Both the position numbers and the translations under genes were made by a program. A stretch of DNA of 64,000 nt from Roseovarius sp. MMSF_3350 (GTDB lineage Bacteria; Pseudomonadota; Alphaproteobacteria; Rhodobacterales; Rhodobacteraceae). The stretch is from positions 62,001-126,000 of the forward strand of contig NZ_JASHIZ010000003.1 in assembly GCF_030733425.1 (NCBI RefSeq). Reading direction: 5' to 3'. Positions 17,888 to 26,002 of this stretch are shown in pieces (position 1 is the first letter of the stretch; each line of letters starts with the position of its first letter). Below the pieces are notes generated by a model. It had not been told where the DNA came from and did not search any database. It worked only from the letters and a program-made list of their open reading frames with translations.

Positions 17888-18672
17888 TGCGTGATCCTTT
17901 GGGCGCGGGCGCTGGCCCATTGCATGGCCATCAAAAGCGGGACGATCATCACGAAGAAGACCAGCGTGTAGGCCGAGGCGACTTCGAGCCGCATCGAGGC
18001 GTAGCTGTCGGCAAGGCCCACGGGCAGCGTTTTCAGGTATGGCGTGTGCAGCATCCAGGTCAGGTTGAATTCACCGATCGACAGCGTCACCACGGTCAGC
18101 GCACCGGCAAGGATGCCGGGCATGGCGTTCGGCACGACGATGTCGATGAACCGCCGCACCGGGCTCGCCCCCAGGGAGGCCGCCCCTTCCTCCAGCGTCT
18201 TCAGGTCGATGGCGGCCAGCACTGACAGGACCGACCGAACCATGAAGGGCAGGGTGTAGAGGACATGCCCGACGAGGATGAAGGTCCAGCTGGTGCGGAA
18301 CCCCTGAACGGTCCCGTAGAGCTGCAGGAGCGCCAGCGCCAGCGCGAGGCCGGGGATTGCCAGGGGAAGCGAGATGAACTCCTCCAGCACGCGGCTGGTC
18401 CGGCCGGGATTGCGCGCCAGCACATAGGCGGCCGGCACACCTAGCACGAGCGTGACGGCCAGACAGGCCATCGCCAGTCCGATCGAAAGGAAGATGCTGT
18501 CGGAATACAATTCCCAGACCTGGCCGATCCATTTCAGCGTCAGGCCCGAGGACAGGCCACGGAAATAGTTCACCGTCAGCCCGGCCAAAATCGACTGGAT
18601 GATCGGGATCAGCAGGAACGCGCAGGCCAGCAGCGTGACGGCCAGCGGGAGGTGGCGGGTGACATGTCGCAT
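17884..18672 (-). CDS. ABC importer permease (second), PotC/ThiP-like
   Basis: A 262-residue permease with six predicted membrane spans and the cytoplasmic coupling loop EEGAASLGASPVRRFIDIV. The opening helix LPLAVTLLACAFLLIPIIQSI and the conserved segment PLAIPGLALALALLQLYG are typical of the inner-membrane components of Fbp/Phn-type importers. It starts 4 bp after the first permease stops and overlaps the ATPase gene. Start at ATG 18672. Confidence 0.9.
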   Translation of the reverse strand: MRHVTRHLPLAVTLLACAFLLIPIIQSILAGLTVNYFRGLSSGLTLKWIGQVWELYSDSIFLSIGLAMACLAVTLVLGVPAAYVLARNPGRTSRVLEEFISLPLAIPGLALALALLQLYGTVQGFRTSWTFILVGHVLYTLPFMVRSVLSVLAAIDLKTLEEGAASLGASPVRRFIDIVVPNAMPGILAGALTVVTLSIGEFNLTWMLHTPYLKTLPVGLADSYASMRLEVASAYTLVFFVMIVPLLMAMQWASARAQRITQ

Positions 18673-18676
18673 CGCC

Positions 18677-19480
18677 TCAGCCCCCCGCCGCGACGGCGCC
18701 GCCGGAGAAGCTGCGCGCGATCAGCAGCATCGCCCATGTCACCACCCCCAGCACCACCGACAGGGCCGAGGCCATGGCGATGTTCGCCGACAGCGTGAAC
18801 TCGGTGTAAATCACCATCGGCAGGACGTCGATGTCGGTGGCAAGCGTAAAGGCGGTGCCGAAGGCCCCCATCGCGGTGGCGAAGGCGATGGCCCCGGCCG
18901 CGATCAGCGCGGGCGCAAGCGCGGGCAGCAGCACATCGGTCACGATGCGCCAGGGCGGCGCCCCGAGCGTGCGCGCGGCCTCTTCAAGCGCCGGGTCGAT
19001 CTTTTCCGCCGCCGCCATGACCGTCAGCAGCACCCGCGGGATCGAGAAATACAGATAGCCCAAGAACAGGCCGAAAATCGAATAGGCAAAGACCCAGTAA
19101 CCGGGCAAAAGCTGGTTCACGAGCCCCTGCCGCCCGCCCAGCAGGATGATCATGAAACCCACCACGACGCCCGGAAACGCCAGCGGCAAAGTCAGGATCG
19201 ACAACAGCGTGTTCCGCCCCACGAAGCGGTTGCGCACGAGGTACAGCCCCGCCGTGGTCGAGATCGCCAGCGCCGCCACCGTAACGGCAATCGAGACGAC
19301 GACCGTCTGGACCAGCGTCGACAGGTAGCGCGGGGTCTGCAGGATCTGAAGGTAGATCGCCCAGCCCGCCTCGCTTTCGCCCGAGGCGAGGATCAGCCGC
19401 GCCAGCGGGATCGCCAGAAAGGCCAGCGTGAAGATGACGAGGGGCAGCAGGCAGAGGAATATGAAGTGCCTCTGGGACAT
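18677..19480 (-). CDS. ABC importer permease (first), PotB-like
   Basis: A 267-residue permease with about six membrane spans, the PLAFPGVVVGFMIILLGG segment and the coupling loop EEAARTLGAPPWRIVTDVLLP. Start at 19480 matches the beginning of homology (MSQRHFIFLCLLPLVIFTL); the longer frame upstream lies inside the binding-protein gene region. It is separated by 59 bp from that gene, a stretch holding GCCGGGCAGG inverted sequence (19507-19529) that could stabilise or attenuate the transcript after the binding protein. Confidence 0.9.
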   Translation of the reverse strand: MSQRHFIFLCLLPLVIFTLAFLAIPLARLILASGESEAGWAIYLQILQTPRYLSTLVQTVVVSIAVTVAALAISTTAGLYLVRNRFVGRNTLLSILTLPLAFPGVVVGFMIILLGGRQGLVNQLLPGYWVFAYSIFGLFLGYLYFSIPRVLLTVMAAAEKIDPALEEAARTLGAPPWRIVTDVLLPALAPALIAAGAIAFATAMGAFGTAFTLATDIDVLPMVIYTEFTLSANIAMASALSVVLGVVTWAMLLIARSFSGGAVAAGG

Positions 19481-19539
19481 TCTCGGCTCCGATCCGGGGG
19501 AGGTGCCGGGCAGGCGCGTGCCTGCCCGGCGTCTCGGGG

Positions 19540-20535
19540 TTACTCGACTTCGTTCAGGTAGCGTTCGCCAAAGGCCGCCTGGGCGCGCTCCATCTCGGCA
19601 TAGTCCACCGCCACGGCCCGCTCGTAATCGGAGGCCGGCAGGAACTTCTCGGCCACCTCGGCGGGCAGATCGACCGGGCGTGCCGGCTGAAGATAGGCAT
19701 TGGTCCAGATCGCCTGGCCCTCGTCCGACAGGATGAAATCCAGCACCCGCTTGCCGGCATCCGGGTTCGGCGCATCGGCCACGAGGCTCATGACGTAAGG
19801 CACGCGTACCGATCCTTCGCAGGGCAGCACGAACTCGAAATTGCCGTCCTCTTCGTATTTGCCGCGATAGGCGTTGAAGTCGTAGTCGAACAGGATCGGA
19901 ATCTCGCCCGACACCACGCGGGCGTAGGACGTCTGTTTCGGCACGATCGGGTCGTTCTCGGCCAGCGCGTTGAAATACTCGATGGCCGGGTCGAAACTGC
20001 CCAGATCGCCGCCGTTGGCCAGATTCACGGCCACGGCACCGGCATAGCCGACGAAGGCCGAGGACGGATCGAGATAGCCCACCATGCCGCGATACTCCGG
20101 CTTGGTCAGGTCGGCCCAGCACTGCGGCACCGGCGCCCCGGCCAGCGCGTCGACATTCACGAACAGGCCAAGCGTGCCGTAGTGGATGGCGAACCAGTTG
20201 CCCTCGGGGTCCTTCAGACCTTCCGGGATCTCGTCGAAGCCTTCCGGCTTGTAGGGCTCCACCACACCCTCGGTTCCGGCCTTGATGCCGGTGGTGACGC
20301 CGTAATAGGCCACGTCGGCCACCGGGCTTGCCCGTTCCGCCAGAAGCTGGCTCAGGGTCTGGCCCGAGTTCTTGTTGTCATGCGGCATCTGGATGTCGAG
20401 CTTTTCGTCGATCGCCTCCAGCATCGAGGCCCAGTCCGCCCATTGCGGGGGACAGTTGTAGCAGATCGCATCCTCGGCCAGCGCGGGCGCGGCGATCGCG
20501 GTTGCGAGAAGCGCCGAAAGAACGGTAAGTTTCAT
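19540..20535 (-). CDS. Periplasmic binding protein of an iron/phosphonate-type ABC importer
   Basis: A 331-residue exported protein with signal peptide MKLTVLSALLATAIAAPALA. The body has the bilobed pattern of the extracellular solute-binding family 1/6 proteins (LSQLLAERASPVADVAYYG, WFAIHYGTLGLFVNVDAL, IPILFDYDFNAYRG, LDFILSDEGQAIWTNAY). Members of this group bind ferric iron, 2-aminoethylphosphonate, sugar phosphates and others. The cysteine pair near the mature N-terminus (CYNC) is notable. The ribosome site AAGGATGA lies inside the end of the LacI gene, only 4 bp away. The ligand is unknown; the linked phosphodiesterase suggests a phosphorus compound. Confidence 0.88.
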   Translation of the reverse strand: MKLTVLSALLATAIAAPALAEDAICYNCPPQWADWASMLEAIDEKLDIQMPHDNKNSGQTLSQLLAERASPVADVAYYGVTTGIKAGTEGVVEPYKPEGFDEIPEGLKDPEGNWFAIHYGTLGLFVNVDALAGAPVPQCWADLTKPEYRGMVGYLDPSSAFVGYAGAVAVNLANGGDLGSFDPAIEYFNALAENDPIVPKQTSYARVVSGEIPILFDYDFNAYRGKYEEDGNFEFVLPCEGSVRVPYVMSLVADAPNPDAGKRVLDFILSDEGQAIWTNAYLQPARPVDLPAEVAEKFLPASDYERAVAVDYAEMERAQAAFGERYLNEVE

Positions 20536-20539
20536 GGGT

Positions 20540-21628
20540 TCATCCTTGTTTGAGTTCGGTCTTGAGCGAGTGAACGGACGGCGGCCAGGTCGCACCCTGG
20601 TCGTCGTCGCGGCTTTCCGTCCGGGGCGGCGCAAGCGTGCCCCCCGCGCGGAAATTGAAGGGCAAGGGCGGCTGCTGGATACAGGCCTCCCCTTGCATCA
20701 GGTCCAGCAAGGTGCGCGCGGCCTGACGGCCCATGGCGTCGGGCGCGGTCTCGATCGTCGCCAGCGGCACGTCGAGCAGGCGTCCGATCTCGATGCCGTC
20801 GAACCCCACCACCGACAGGTCCTGCGGCACGATCTTGCCCATCAGCCGCGCGGCCTTCTGCACCGCGATGGCCAGGAAATCGTTCGACGCGAAGACTGCG
20901 CTCAGCCCATCGAGCGTAGAGAGGATCTCAGCCAGAAGCCTGGGCGTGTTGGCCTCCGCCTCGCTCAGCTCGATGAGCGCCGGGTCCGGCATGCCCCGCG
21001 CGCGGCACTCGGCGTGAAAGCCCGCATAGCGGTTGCGCGACCGGTCCGAGGTGGAGAACCGCAGCGCCAAAAAGCCCGTGCGCCTGTGGCCCAGCTCTGA
21101 GAAACGGCGGGCGACCTCCCGTGCGGCTTCGAAATTGTCCACATGAGCACTGGGCAGGCCATCTATCGGGTCATGGAACATGAGCGACAAGGGAACGCCA
21201 TGCTGGCACGCCCGCTTCAGCGCCACGCTCTTTTCCGGCGCGACCATGGTGACGATCAGGCCGTCGACCTCTTTCGCCAGAAGGGTCGCGATGGCGTCGT
21301 TGTCGGCCTCCCCGTCATAGTTCGAGCTTGCGATCAGAAGCTGATACCCGGTGCCCGAAAGCGCCTCCTGCACACCCTGGACCGCTTCGGCAAAGACCGG
21401 ATTGGCAAGCGAGGGCACGAGGCACCCGATCGTCATGCTTCGGCTGCTTTGCAAGGCCCGCCCGATGGCGCTGAAGGAAAACCCCAGATCGCGCGCGGCC
21501 CTCTCCACGCGATCGCGCACCTCGGCGCTGGCGGGCCCGGATCGGTTGAGCACCCGGCTGGCCGTCGCAATACCGCAGCCGGCCTCCCGCGCGACGTCCT
21601 TGATGGTGATCTTCTGCCTCTGGCTCAC
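20540..21628 (-). CDS. LacI-family transcriptional regulator of the importer operon
   Basis: A 362-residue LacI/GalR regulator. The helix-turn-helix and hinge are at the N-terminus (ITIKDVAREAGCGIATASRVLN), followed by a periplasmic-binding-protein-like effector domain (GCLVPSLANPVFAEAVQGV, VFASNDFLAIAVQKAARLMG, LSVVGFDGIEIGRLL). No ATG fits the beginning of homology. The GTG at 21628, preceded by GGAAG 6 bases upstream, places the start 8 codons before the helix-turn-helix. A LacI-type operator lies 14 bp further upstream. The importer genes follow on the same strand 4 bp later, so regulator and importer share one transcript. Confidence 0.9.
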   Translation of the reverse strand: MSQRQKITIKDVAREAGCGIATASRVLNRSGPASAEVRDRVERAARDLGFSFSAIGRALQSSRSMTIGCLVPSLANPVFAEAVQGVQEALSGTGYQLLIASSNYDGEADNDAIATLLAKEVDGLIVTMVAPEKSVALKRACQHGVPLSLMFHDPIDGLPSAHVDNFEAAREVARRFSELGHRRTGFLALRFSTSDRSRNRYAGFHAECRARGMPDPALIELSEAEANTPRLLAEILSTLDGLSAVFASNDFLAIAVQKAARLMGKIVPQDLSVVGFDGIEIGRLLDVPLATIETAPDAMGRQAARTLLDLMQGEACIQQPPLPFNFRAGGTLAPPRTESRDDDQGATWPPSVHSLKTELKQG

Positions 21629-21641
21629 GCGATTCTTCCAT

Positions 21642-21657
21642 GTGAAAACGTTTCCAC
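21642..21657 (-). promoter_or_regulatory. LacI-type operator
   Basis: The 16-bp sequence GTGAAAACGTTTCCAC is a near-perfect palindrome (7 of 8 pairs) with the central CG step characteristic of LacI/GalR operators. It lies 14 bp upstream of the GTG start of the regulator, so it likely controls the whole regulator-importer-phosphodiesterase operon by repression at the promoter or start. Confidence 0.7.
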
Positions 21658-21799
21658 CTGTTTGATACGGAAGATTCATAACGTGAATGTGACACCGCCG
21701 CTGGCGCCCGGCCACGACGCATCCAGATAAGCCGAGATCTCCTCGATCTCACAAGGCAGTTCCCGGCCTTGCGGCCATCGACTTGTCCATTCTCCAAGC

Positions 21800-21895
21800 T
21801 TATAAGGTCCATTTCAGCCCGCTGTGCGGCGGGCGATGGTAGACGTCAACAACATAGCGAACGAGAACCGAACAAAACTCTTTTGGGTTCAATAG
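21800..21895 (-). pseudogene. Transposase remnant (DDE integrase core fragment)
   Basis: Read on the minus strand, this piece gives PKEFCSVLVRYVVDVYHRPP followed by HSGL and a stop. The VVDVYHxxPHSGL pattern is characteristic of the end of the integrase catalytic core in Mu/TniA-like transposases, where G-G-x-T-P normally follows; here it breaks off. Only about 30 residues remain. It abuts the left copy of the 128-bp direct repeat. The identification rests on one motif. Confidence 0.5.
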
Positions 21896-21899
21896 GGTA

Positions 21900-22027
21900 T
21901 CTGTGACGTTACGCTGTGGCTCATCGAGAAGCACAGCCTGTCTCGTGTCCACGTCTTGGTTAACCGGCCCCACGCGCAGAACGGCCGGAATGATCAAAAA
22001 TACCTGCGAAGACACTTTCGGTCACCC
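21900..22027 (+). repeat. Left copy of a 128-bp direct repeat
   Basis: This segment matches 31911-32038 without gaps, with about 13 differences by eye (about 90 percent identity). Both copies have the same orientation. One plus-strand frame is conserved in both (LIEKHSLSRVHV and GRNDQKYLRRH), though here a TAG stop precedes it. The left edge abuts a transposase remnant and the right edge coincides with the truncated end of a choloylglycine hydrolase gene. Its origin is unknown. Confidence 0.85.
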
Positions 22028-22219
22028 ATTCCGTTTGATGCCGCGCGGAAAGGACCAAAGGTTGCTTATGATGGGAAGCTTCCAGTCCATGGTGCGACCG
22101 GTGAGGATGCGTTCCTCCGGCCCCAGATAGACGACACGTGTACAGGCATCCGCGTTAGACACCGATGCTACCACGAGGCCGAGGCAGAGCGTTAGATTTG
22201 AAAAGATGCGCGCATGCAT
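22022..22219 (-). pseudogene. Choloylglycine hydrolase family gene, truncated after 65 codons
   Basis: The product starts with a signal peptide (MHARIFSNLTLCLGLVVASV) and then reads DACTRVVYLGPEERILTGRT, the N-terminus of choloylglycine hydrolase/penicillin V acylase Ntn-hydrolases, where the cysteine becomes the nucleophile after cleavage. MDWKLPIISNLWSFPRG follows, also standard. Intact members have about 330 residues or more; here the frame ends at the edge of the 128-bp repeat. The AAAGGA ribosome site is intact, so the 3' part was lost by a rearrangement. A short secreted peptide could still be made but would be inactive. Confidence 0.82.
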
Positions 22220-22580
22220 GAAGTTTTCCTTTGAAATTTATCACTGAAGCCTGTCAAGGCTCGCTCAAGACCCGATCAAGAAATGGCGACGCTACCGCTT
22301 CTTCACACTCCGAGGTACACGGTGCGCTTGCCTCGGAATGCTCGCACCCATGTAGGATCGGTCAGATATATGAGCCTCGTCAAGGTGCTCAGTGTGACAT
22401 GTGTTCAAGCTATGCATGGCCTGTCATTCACATCCGGAAATTGCACAAATGCAGACTATTTCTGAAGCAGATCGAAGGGCATCTTGGTCCGTACTGCGGA
22501 CCTCGGGTCGGAAGACGATGCTGCACGTTGCCACGAAGGGCCGGTTCGGGGGAGCTGCGGCGCAGCGATGGCCAACCTCG

Positions 22581-22628
22581 TGAATGTCCGAAGAGGGCCG
22601 TTCGCGACGGTCCGACATGTCGGGCGGG
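22581..22628 (+). repeat. Dispersed intergenic repeat, copy 1
   Basis: The stretch TGAATG...GGGCCGTTCGCGA...GTCCGACATGTCGGG is shared, with several substitutions, with 29505-29551. The shared block includes GGGCCGTTC and CGACA, followed by TCGGG. Repeats of this appearance are scattered in the non-coding DNA of roseobacters as I remember them. It has no coding potential. Confidence 0.45.
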
Positions 22629-22632
22629 AAGG

Positions 22633-22662
22633 GGACCTTCGCTGCGTTCTGCGCGAAGGTCC
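22633..22662. repeat. Perfect 10-bp inverted repeat (hairpin)
   Basis: GGACCTTCGC at 22633-22642 pairs with GCGAAGGTCC at 22653-22662 across a 10-base loop. There is no T tract, so it is not a classic terminator on either strand. It lies 75 bp beyond the stop of the LysR gene and may serve as its transcript end or be part of the dispersed repeat. Confidence 0.55.
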
Positions 22663-22736
22663 GAGTTGTAAAACATGGCTCACATTGGCTGCGCTTGCGG
22701 GAGGTCAGCTTGTTTTCTGGAAGACCAGATACATCC

Positions 22737-23639
22737 TCAAATTACATCTTTCCTTCGAAACAATCCCTGCACCCACTCTCGGAACGCAATGATCCGCGCT
22801 GGCACGTTGCGACGTTCGGCGTAAAGCAAGGAAAGTTGCATGGGCGGCGGGGCCAGCTTGGGCAATACCTGCACCAGAGCTTCGCGTTTCAGCAGATAAC
22901 GCACGTCATAGGCAGGAAGCTGGATCAGACCTAACCCTGCGCGCGCCGCGGCGATGTAACTTTCGGCGTTGTTGACCGCCACGCGGCTGCGCATTTGCAG
23001 ATCGATCAGGCCATTCTTGCCCTCATAGCAAAAGGTTGGCGGCTCAGCTGACAGTCTGGGCCCGTAGTTCACCATCCAGTGTCCAGACAGGTCTGAGGCA
23101 GTCTGCGGTGTCCCATGGCGTTCGAGATAGCCGGGGCTTGCACAGGTAATGATTCTCAGATCACCAAGCGTGCGGCAAATGATGTCAGCATCATGCAGGG
23201 TGCCGACGCGGATCAAACAGTCGATCCCCTCCGAGATCAGATCGATCTTACGATCGGTCGTGCTGACCTCGATTTCCAGTTCGGGGTTCTCATCGAGCAG
23301 CGCAGGCAGTGCGGGGATCACAATACGACGGCCGATCCGGCTGGGCATATCTACCCGCAGCTTTCCCCTGAACCGGGCCGCGTCCCCTCTGAACATCTGG
23401 TCGGTGTCCTGAACAGCATCGACAATCTCGCGCGCTGTGCGCAGGAACCGCTGGCCTTCGTCGGTTGGCATCATTTGGCGGGTTGATCGGCGGAGAAGTT
23501 GGGTGCCAACCCGATCTTCCAATGCCTGAATCACGGTCGAGACAGTCGAGCGCGGCATCCCAAGCGCGTCCGCCGCGCGGGTGAAGTTCCCGCTCTCCAT
23601 GACTTGGATGAAGACTTCCATCTGCCGGATACGATCCAT
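22737..23639 (-). CDS. LysR-family transcriptional regulator
   Basis: A 300-residue LysR regulator. The winged helix-turn-helix is at residues 1-60 (MEVFIQVMESGNFTRAADAL, then GMPRSTVSTVIQALEDRVGTQLL), followed by a two-lobed effector domain (VDMPSRIGRRIVIPALPALL, IRVGTLHDADIICRTLGD). This subgroup resembles the CrgA/DntR-like acyl or aromatic-responsive regulators, though the effector cannot be told. It is divergent from the SDR gene with 130 bp between them, the usual LysR layout, and so probably controls the SDR and aldehyde dehydrogenase genes. Confidence 0.92.
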   Translation of the reverse strand: MDRIRQMEVFIQVMESGNFTRAADALGMPRSTVSTVIQALEDRVGTQLLRRSTRQMMPTDEGQRFLRTAREIVDAVQDTDQMFRGDAARFRGKLRVDMPSRIGRRIVIPALPALLDENPELEIEVSTTDRKIDLISEGIDCLIRVGTLHDADIICRTLGDLRIITCASPGYLERHGTPQTASDLSGHWMVNYGPRLSAEPPTFCYEGKNGLIDLQMRSRVAVNNAESYIAAARAGLGLIQLPAYDVRYLLKREALVQVLPKLAPPPMQLSLLYAERRNVPARIIAFREWVQGLFRRKDVI

Positions 23640-23682
23640 GACCCCATTGTTCGGCCAGACTGACGAGTGATGTCAAGATTCG

Positions 23683-23695
23683 TCGGATTATCCGA
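23683..23695. promoter_or_regulatory. Palindromic operator between LysR and SDR genes
   Basis: TCGGATTATCCGA is a perfect palindrome with 6-bp arms around one base. It contains T-N11-A, the signature of LysR binding sites, and lies 44 bp upstream of the LysR start and 75 bp upstream of the SDR start. It is the best candidate for the regulator's binding site. Confidence 0.5.
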
Positions 23696-23769
23696 ACCTT
23701 TCCTGCGGTTATTCTGTCTGTAAGCAGGCCGAGAAATGGCTTCGCATAACAACAGAAAGGGAACAACTA

Positions 23770-24543
23770 ATGTCCAGAACATGCATTGAGGGCAAAAACA
23801 TCCTTATCACCGGTGGGGCCAAGAACCTCGGCGGTTTGATTTCGCGCGACCTCGCGGAGCGTGGGGCCAAAGGCGTCGCCATCCACCATCACGGCGACAA
23901 CAGCCGGAACGACGCAGAGGCCACCGCAAAGGCCGTCGAAGCCGCCGGTGCCAAAGCCGCCATCCTCAAGGGCGACCTGACAACAGACGCGGCCAATGCC
24001 AAGCTCTTCGAAGATGCCAAGGCTGGCCTCGGCAGCATCGACATCGCCATCAACACCGTGGGTCAAGTGCTGCGCAAACCTATTGCCGAAACCTCCGAAG
24101 AGGAGTTCGACCAGATGTCGGCTGTGAACAACAAGTCGGCCTATTTCTTCATCAAGCAGGCCGGGAAGCATCTTGAAGATGAAGGCGCGCTTCTGACGAT
24201 CGTGACCTCGCTTCTGGGGGCCTTTGCACCGGGTTATTCGACCTATGGTGGCGGCAAGGCGCCGGTCGAGCATTACACCCGCGCGGCGGCCAAGGAGTTC
24301 GGCGAACGCGGCATTTCGGTCAACGCCATCGGGCCGGGCCCAATGGATACCCCATTCTTCTATGGTCAGGAAAACGACGATACCATCGCCTTTCACAAGA
24401 TGATGACTGCCTTGTCCGACTATTCGACCAAGGGCCTGACCGACATCGAGGATATCGCACCGTGGGTCCGTTTTATCGTGACCGAGGGCTGGTGGATGAC
24501 TGGTCAGACGATCCTGATCAACGGCGGCTACACCACCAAGTAA
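23770..24543 (+). CDS. Short-chain dehydrogenase/reductase
   Basis: A 257-residue classical SDR. The cofactor motif is TGGAKNLGG (residues 14-22), the active-site triad is S147, Y159 and K163 (YGGGK), and N120/N121 lies in the stabilising position. The PGP motif and GPMDTPFF follow. The end INGGYTTK is normal. The substrate is not evident. It is divergent from LysR and 70 bp upstream of an aldehyde dehydrogenase, so an alcohol-to-aldehyde-to-acid sequence is conceivable. Ribosome site AAAGGGA precedes the ATG. Confidence 0.9.
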   Translation: MSRTCIEGKNILITGGAKNLGGLISRDLAERGAKGVAIHHHGDNSRNDAEATAKAVEAAGAKAAILKGDLTTDAANAKLFEDAKAGLGSIDIAINTVGQVLRKPIAETSEEEFDQMSAVNNKSAYFFIKQAGKHLEDEGALLTIVTSLLGAFAPGYSTYGGGKAPVEHYTRAAAKEFGERGISVNAIGPGPMDTPFFYGQENDDTIAFHKMMTALSDYSTKGLTDIEDIAPWVRFIVTEGWWMTGQTILINGGYTTK

Positions 24544-24613
24544 CGATTGATCCTGTTTGGACCGGCGGGCGTTCATGTCAGCCGGTCCCCTTCGATTGCG
24601 AGAGGAAGTTGCG

Positions 24614-25993
24614 ATGAGCAATCCGTTTCAAGACATTTTCGACTTGCAGAATGACGCGTTCCAGAGCGACCGCAGCAAGACGAAAGCTTGGCGTCTGGAC
24701 CAACTGGAAAAGTTGGAGAGGATGTTGCTCGACAACCGCGAACGCTGGACCGACGCGCTCTACAAGGATTTCGGAAAGCCGCCCTTCGAGCAGGAATTCG
24801 AGATCGTCGTGCCGATGGGCAACATCAATTACTACCGCGACAACCTGGACGATCTGATGGCCCCCGAGCCGGTCGCGTTGCCCGCAGGGCTGGCCGAGAC
24901 CGGGCATGAGGGCGTGATCCACCGCGAGCCCTTTGGTGTGACACTTGTGATCGGACCCTTCAACGCGCCTATCCTGCTGCTGCTCGATCCTGCCATCGCG
25001 GCCCTGGCGGCGGGTAACCCGGTCATGCTAAAGCCTGCCAACACCACCCCCGCCACGGCCAGGTTGTTTGCCGAGCTCGTGCCAAAGTATTTCGACCCGC
25101 GTGACGTGGCAGTCGTCACCGGCGGGCGGGACGAGATTTCCGCACTTCTGGAATTGCCATTTGATTTCATCTTCTTCACCGGCTCTTCAAAGGTTGGGAA
25201 GGTGGTGATGCGCGCCGCCGCTGAACATCTGACGCCGGTGATCCTCGAACTTGGCGGGCAGAACCCGACGCTGGTAGACACCAGCGCCGATCTGGAACGC
25301 GCGGCCGACTACATCGCCTGGGGCCAAAACGCAATTTCCGGGCAATGGTGCATCGCGCCCGGCTATGTCTGCGTGCATGAAGATGTCGCAGATGCCTTCG
25401 TCGAGAAAGTGAAGGCCTCGATCCGCAGGATGTATGGCGATGATCCGAAGAAGAGCCCGGATTTCGCGCGGATGATAAGCGAAAAAGATGCCGAGCGCGT
25501 GGCGTCCTACATCGTCGAAGATCAGATTGTCCTGGGTGGTCGGCACAGCAAGGCAGACCGCTATGTCGAGCCGACGCTGCTCTATCCCGCTGGGTGGAGC
25601 GACCCGGCCATGCAGCAGGAGATCTTCGGACCGGTATTGCCGATCCTGCGCTATCGCGATCTCGCTGACGTCGTCGGCAGAATCAAGACGCTCGACAAAC
25701 CGCTCGCCGCCTATGTCTTCAGCCGGGATCGGGCGGTGGCCGAACGGTTCATCCATTCGGTTTCCTTCGGCGGCGGTTGCGTCAACATGACGAACCTGCA
25801 TTGCTGGGTAGACAGCCTGCCATTCGGCGGTGTTGGTAGTTCCGGCATGGGAAAATATTATGGCAAAGCCGGGTTCGATGCGCTCAGCAACCTCAAATCC
25901 ATGCTGGTTTCGCCCGTTGATCAACTGCTCGATGTGTTTCCGCCTTATGTGGAAAAGGACATCGAGAAACTGCTGGCCCCCTTTGCCGGATAG
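24614..25993 (+). CDS. Aldehyde dehydrogenase, class 3 type
   Basis: A 459-residue NAD(P)-dependent aldehyde dehydrogenase. It is of the shorter class 3 form (coniferyl or fatty aldehyde type) with the active-site Cys in GQWCIAPGYV, the general-base Glu in VILELGGQNP, the cofactor segment FFTGSSKVGK, and the C-terminal LPFGGVGSSGMGKYYGK. Start at ATG 24614 after AGAGGAAG; an in-frame ATG at 24557 has no site. It likely shares a transcript with the SDR gene. The preferred aldehyde is unknown. Confidence 0.92.
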   Translation: MSNPFQDIFDLQNDAFQSDRSKTKAWRLDQLEKLERMLLDNRERWTDALYKDFGKPPFEQEFEIVVPMGNINYYRDNLDDLMAPEPVALPAGLAETGHEGVIHREPFGVTLVIGPFNAPILLLLDPAIAALAAGNPVMLKPANTTPATARLFAELVPKYFDPRDVAVVTGGRDEISALLELPFDFIFFTGSSKVGKVVMRAAAEHLTPVILELGGQNPTLVDTSADLERAADYIAWGQNAISGQWCIAPGYVCVHEDVADAFVEKVKASIRRMYGDDPKKSPDFARMISEKDAERVASYIVEDQIVLGGRHSKADRYVEPTLLYPAGWSDPAMQQEIFGPVLPILRYRDLADVVGRIKTLDKPLAAYVFSRDRAVAERFIHSVSFGGGCVNMTNLHCWVDSLPFGGVGSSGMGKYYGKAGFDALSNLKSMLVSPVDQLLDVFPPYVEKDIEKLLAPFAG

Positions 25994-26002
25994 TATAACC
26001 TC

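Larger units (their letters stand above)
22220..22736. other. Gene-free stretch with dispersed repeat and hairpin
   Basis: No reading frame here has family resemblance or a convincing ribosome site. The first part is less G+C-rich than the flanking operons. The second half carries a repeated motif shared with 29505-29551 and a 10-bp perfect hairpin at 22633-22662. It looks like degraded accessory DNA. Confidence 0.6.

Noticed and set aside
22231..22671. Plus-strand frame of 146 codons
   Set aside because: Codon use and amino acid make-up (many Cys, Arg, His) are not gene-like, and it crosses the dispersed repeat and hairpin.
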